Of a DNA stretch of 7,117 nt, positions 5,103 through 7,117 are shown in pieces. How positions within the stretch are numbered: the first letter of the stretch is position 1; the number at the start of each line of letters is the position of its first letter. A program made the position numbers and the translations under genes. This stretch comes from JAADHG01 sp964418645 (GTDB lineage Bacteria > Bacteroidota > Bacteroidia > Flavobacteriales > Flavobacteriaceae): the NCBI GenBank assembly GCA_964418645.1, contig CAYQME010000091.1, positions 1 through 7,117 on the forward strand. The letters are read 5' to 3'. The notes beneath the pieces are model-generated. The model ran no database searches and was not told where the DNA came from. It was given only the letters and a program-made list of their open reading frames with translations.

Positions 5103-5486
5103 TTATTCTGGTAATTTAAAATATGGATTAAAAATAATTCCAATTTCATTTTTCCAAGGATCGAGAACACTTGCTGTCATTAATTCTCCTCCAACATTCA
5201 TTGGTTCTTCATGCACTTCTGCTCCTAACTTTAACAAATAATCGAATACTTCTTGAATGTTCTCAACTCCCCAATATGACAATGTATTATCTCCTCTTTT
5301 CTGGTTTTCTTCTTCTACAGGTAATAAACCAAGTTCATAACCCATAATATTAAAACCTACATAATAAGCTTCGTCAAAATATGGTTCTGTTTTGAAAGCT
5401 TTGGAATACCAATCTTTAGCTTCGGACAAGTTTGATACTTTATAAACAGTAGTTCGAAGTCCTTTAAATAATTCGTTTTTACTCAT
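5103..5486 (-). CDS. VOC-superfamily (glyoxalase/dioxygenase fold) protein
   Basis: A 127-residue single-domain protein with the paired beta-alpha-beta-beta-beta pattern of the vicinal oxygen chelate superfamily. TTVYKVSNLSEAKDWYSKAF (12-31) is the first module opening, GFNIMGYELGLLP (44-56) the end of that module, and YWGVENIQEVFDYLLKLGAE with VLDPWKNEIGIIFNP (107-121) the second. The usual His/Glu metal ligands are not evident: the first strand has Tyr and Lys rather than His, and the last strand has Gly-Ile where many members have a Glu. It may therefore bind a ligand without metal or have diverged. It starts 81 nt after paaD, following a hairpin, and ends 3 nt before paaG. It occupies the place of paaE and paaF in E. 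coli. A role with reactive ring-epoxide intermediates is possible but unsupported by any residue I can point to. Confidence 0.8.
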   Translation of the reverse strand: MSKNELFKGLRTTVYKVSNLSEAKDWYSKAFKTEPYFDEAYYVGFNIMGYELGLLPVEEENQKRGDNTLSYWGVENIQEVFDYLLKLGAEVHEEPMNVGGELMTASVLDPWKNEIGIIFNPYFKLPE

Positions 5487-5540
5487 ACCTTTATTCCCAT
5501 GAAAATGGAAATCTTTTTAATTAAACTTTACTTTCTTATC

Positions 5541-5565
5541 AAAAATTCCTGCTTTCGCAGGAATT
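5541..5565 (-). terminator. Hairpin with T-tract between paaD and the VOC gene (terminator- or attenuator-like repeat)
   Basis: Arms AATTCCTGC (5544-5552) and GCAGGAATT (5557-5565) form a perfect 9-bp stem with a 4-base loop. On the minus strand the stem is followed by a run of five T (the last two overlapping the stem end as AATTTTT), the form of an intrinsic terminator. It begins 2 nt after the paaD stop. The core is also one of the repeated palindromes of the window (176-195 and relic at 68-81). The stem has A-T pairs at its base and the T-tract is short, so partial readthrough into the VOC-paaG block is likely. Confidence 0.5.
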
Positions 5566-5567
5566 GA

Positions 5568-6077
5568 TTACTTCAAACACTTGAAGTAATCAAACGGTTC
5601 TTGACAATCATCACATTTAAACAACGCTTTACATGCAGTTGACCCAAACTGACTCACTAATTCCGTATTTAATGAACCGCAATTGGTGCATTTTACTAAT
5701 TTTTTGCCTCCTAATAATACTTCTTTATCAGCTATTGCATCCAAAGGTGCTGCAATACCATATTTTTCAAGTGCATCTCTACCTTCTTCAGAAATCCAAT
5801 CGGTTGTCCAAGCTGGAGTTAGTACCAAATCAATATTTACCTCATATCCTGCTTTTTTAAAAGCCGCTGTAATATCATCTCCAATAACGTCCATTGCTGG
5901 ACATCCACTATAGGTTGGTGTTATTTTGATTAGCACTAAATCACCAACAAGCTTTGCATAGCGAACTACTCCCATATCAAGAATAGTCAACACAGGAATT
6001 TCAGGATCAGATACTTGATCGAGAATTGGAATTAATTCTGTATCTAAGTCAGCATGTTCTATCATTAGCTCATCCAT
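5568..6077 (-). CDS. paaD: PaaD, DUF59/MIP18-type Fe-S maturation factor of the phenylacetyl-CoA epoxidase
   Basis: A 169-residue protein needed for a working PaaABCE epoxidase, thought to help insert the iron-sulphur cluster of the reductase PaaE. The N-terminal MIP18/DUF59 domain shows DPEIPVLTILDMGVVR (24-39) and TPTYSGCPA (53-61) with the conserved Cys59, followed by TPAWTTDWISEEG. The C-terminal domain is a zinc-ribbon-like cysteine cluster: Cys130-x2-Cys133, Cys149, Cys155-x2-Cys158 and Cys167, in the signature FGSTACKALFKCDDC and EPFDYFKC, nearly identical to E. coli PaaD. The chosen ATG is 3 nt after the paaC stop; an in-frame ATG four codons later is a possible alternative. The stop is followed after 2 nt by the hairpin, which may mark the end of the most abundant transcript. 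Identification is secure. Confidence 0.95.
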   Translation of the reverse strand: MDELMIEHADLDTELIPILDQVSDPEIPVLTILDMGVVRYAKLVGDLVLIKITPTYSGCPAMDVIGDDITAAFKKAGYEVNIDLVLTPAWTTDWISEEGRDALEKYGIAAPLDAIADKEVLLGGKKLVKCTNCGSLNTELVSQFGSTACKALFKCDDCQEPFDYFKCLK

Positions 6078-6080
6078 TAT

Positions 6081-6833
6081 TTACCAAGACATGTCTGGAT
6101 ATGCTCGTTGCATATATTGTAATTCGGCTAAAATATATCCCATGTGTTCCGTATGGATACCTTGTTTCCCTCCTTTTTGAAAATATTTATATTCGGGAAT
6201 TATCATTGTTGCTTCTTGTAAAATTTCGTTTACTCTTTTATAATATTCTTCTTTCAATTTTAAAGTATCTACACCAATTCCTTCAGCAATCATTGATTTA
6301 TCTGATTCTGTTTGATGAAACAATTCATCAGTATGTGTCCATAAATCATTTATGGCATTTTGTGTTCTTTGGTGGCTTTCATCTGTACCATCACCAAGGC
6401 GTTTTATCCAATCAGAAGAAAAGCGATAATGATAACTCACCTCTTTAATAGACTTTTTTGCTATAGCTGATAATGTTAAGTCTTTACTGTTTTTAAGATT
6501 ATTTAGAAACAATAAGTGATATACATCAAATAAAAACTGTCTTGTAATTATATAAGCGAAATCTATATTTGGTTGCTCTACTAATAATACATTTAAGTAT
6601 TCTTTTTCTTTTCTTAAAAAAGCAATGTCGTCTTCAGTATAGTTCTCTCCTTTTACTTTTGCAGCATATTGATAATAATTACGTGCTTGTCCTAACATAT
6701 CCAATGAGATGTTTGTACAAGCAATATCTGTTTCTAAACTTGGACCATGACCACATAACTCACCGAGACGTTGTCCTAGAATGAGTGTGTTATCTGCTAT
6801 ACCAAGTATGTATTTATAAAGATTTTCTTTCAT
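6081..6833 (-). CDS. paaC: Phenylacetyl-CoA epoxidase structural subunit PaaC
   Basis: A 250-residue ferritin-like helical subunit that pairs with the catalytic PaaA in the multicomponent epoxidase forming ring-1,2-epoxyphenylacetyl-CoA. In the characterised enzyme PaaC has a structural rather than a di-iron role. Family marks run throughout: IACTNISLDMLGQARNYYQY (37-56), LLVEQPNIDFAY (83-94), RQFLFDVYHLL, KKSIKEVSYHYR, RLGDGTDESHQR (145-156) and HTEHMGYILAELQYMQRAYP (228-247). The length is within a few residues of E. coli PaaC. The ATG at 6831-6833 shares its A with the paaB stop (TGATG), which implies coupled translation; a GTG one codon upstream would overlap by 4 nt and is less likely. 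It lies 3 nt upstream of paaD. Identification is secure. Confidence 0.96.
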   Translation of the reverse strand: MKENLYKYILGIADNTLILGQRLGELCGHGPSLETDIACTNISLDMLGQARNYYQYAAKVKGENYTEDDIAFLRKEKEYLNVLLVEQPNIDFAYIITRQFLFDVYHLLFLNNLKNSKDLTLSAIAKKSIKEVSYHYRFSSDWIKRLGDGTDESHQRTQNAINDLWTHTDELFHQTESDKSMIAEGIGVDTLKLKEEYYKRVNEILQEATMIIPEYKYFQKGGKQGIHTEHMGYILAELQYMQRAYPDMSW

Positions 6834-7117
6834 CACATATGTTTTATTTCATCTGGTAAATCGTAAAACGTTGGATGGCGATATACTTTATCTTGAGCAG
6901 GCTCAAATAATTCGCCATTATTATTTGGATTTGATGCAGTGATATGTTTAGATTCTACAACCCAAATACTAACGCCTTCATTTCTCCTTGTATAGACATC
7001 TCGAGCATTCTCAAGTGCCATTTCTGCATCTGCAGCATGGAGGCTCCCAAAATGACGATGTTCTAATCCATTTTTACTTCTTACAAATACTTCCCAAAGT
7101 GGCCAGTTTTTTTTCAT
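6833..7117 (-). CDS. paaB: Phenylacetyl-CoA epoxidase subunit PaaB
   Basis: A complete 94-residue protein whose ATG (7115-7117) is the last codon of the window. PaaB is the small bridging subunit of the phenylacetyl-CoA epoxidase that links PaaAC heterodimers in the larger complex. The sequence reads WPLWEVFVRSKNGLEHRH at the start, then SLHAADAEMALENARDVYTRR (25-45), SIWVVES, and near the end DKVYRHPTFYDLPDEIKHM. These motifs match E. coli PaaB almost position for position, and the length differs by about one residue. The stop TGA overlaps the start of paaC by one base. No spacer or promoter is visible since the window ends at the start codon; paaA, and possibly paaE, should lie just upstream. 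Identification is secure. Confidence 0.97.
   Translation of the reverse strand: MKKNWPLWEVFVRSKNGLEHRHFGSLHAADAEMALENARDVYTRRNEGVSIWVVESKHITASNPNNNGELFEPAQDKVYRHPTFYDLPDEIKHM

Noticed and set aside
6026..6448. Plus-strand open frame of 140 codons, leucine-rich
   Set aside because: It is antisense to paaC and the start of paaD; the hydrophobic look comes from the AT-rich complement of real codons.
6834..6836. GTG start for paaC one codon upstream of the ATG
   Set aside because: The ATG at 6831-6833 overlaps the paaB stop as TGATG, a standard coupling arrangement, and family proteins do not need the extra residue.

Overview
The window is a phenylacetate (paa) catabolic cluster from an AT-rich bacterium, most likely a marine or soil flavobacterium (Bacteroidota). 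That placement is inferred from base composition, gene order, the style of the encoded proteins and palindromic intergenic repeats of a kind I recognise from that group; no taxonomic marker is present. Every gene lies on the minus strand, so transcription runs from position 7117 towards position 1.

In transcription order, paaB (7117-6833), paaC (6833-6081) and paaD (6077-5568) encode two subunits and the maturation factor of the phenylacetyl-CoA 1,2-epoxidase. They are tightly packed (a TGATG overlap, then a 3-nt gap). After a hairpin with a T-tract come a VOC-family protein (5486-5103), paaG (5099-4320, ring 1,2-epoxyphenylacetyl-CoA isomerase) and a PLP-dependent serine/threonine dehydratase of the serine racemase type (4320-3385), joined by a 3-nt gap and a TAATG overlap. 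A repeat and a 66-residue two-helix membrane protein (3276-3076) follow. Next are paaH (2973-1965, 3-hydroxyadipyl-CoA dehydrogenase, broken by a 100-N assembly gap), paaI (1808-1401, hot-dog thioesterase), a paaJ/pcaF-type thiolase (1398-169), and the first 20 codons of an SDR-like dehydrogenase (60-1).

Together PaaB, PaaC and PaaD support ring epoxidation, PaaG isomerises the epoxide to the oxepin, PaaH oxidises 3-hydroxyadipyl-CoA, and the thiolase releases acetyl-CoA and succinyl-CoA. PaaI rescues CoA from dead-end thioesters. The epoxidase catalytic subunit PaaA, reductase PaaE, ring-opening enzyme PaaZ and hydratase PaaF are not in the window. The VOC gene sits where E. coli has paaE and paaF, and the PLP enzyme and membrane protein lie between paaG and paaH.

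The noncoding DNA is the least ordinary part. Palindromic elements lie within about 5 nt of the stop codons of paaD, the dehydratase and paaH, and one runs through the thiolase stop and encodes its last residues. Two copies of a 29-bp repeat differ by a compensatory pair of changes, and a promoter-like box recurs at exactly the same distance upstream of two genes. I see no convincing new system; the pathway is known, and the novelty candidates are the accessory genes and the repeats.
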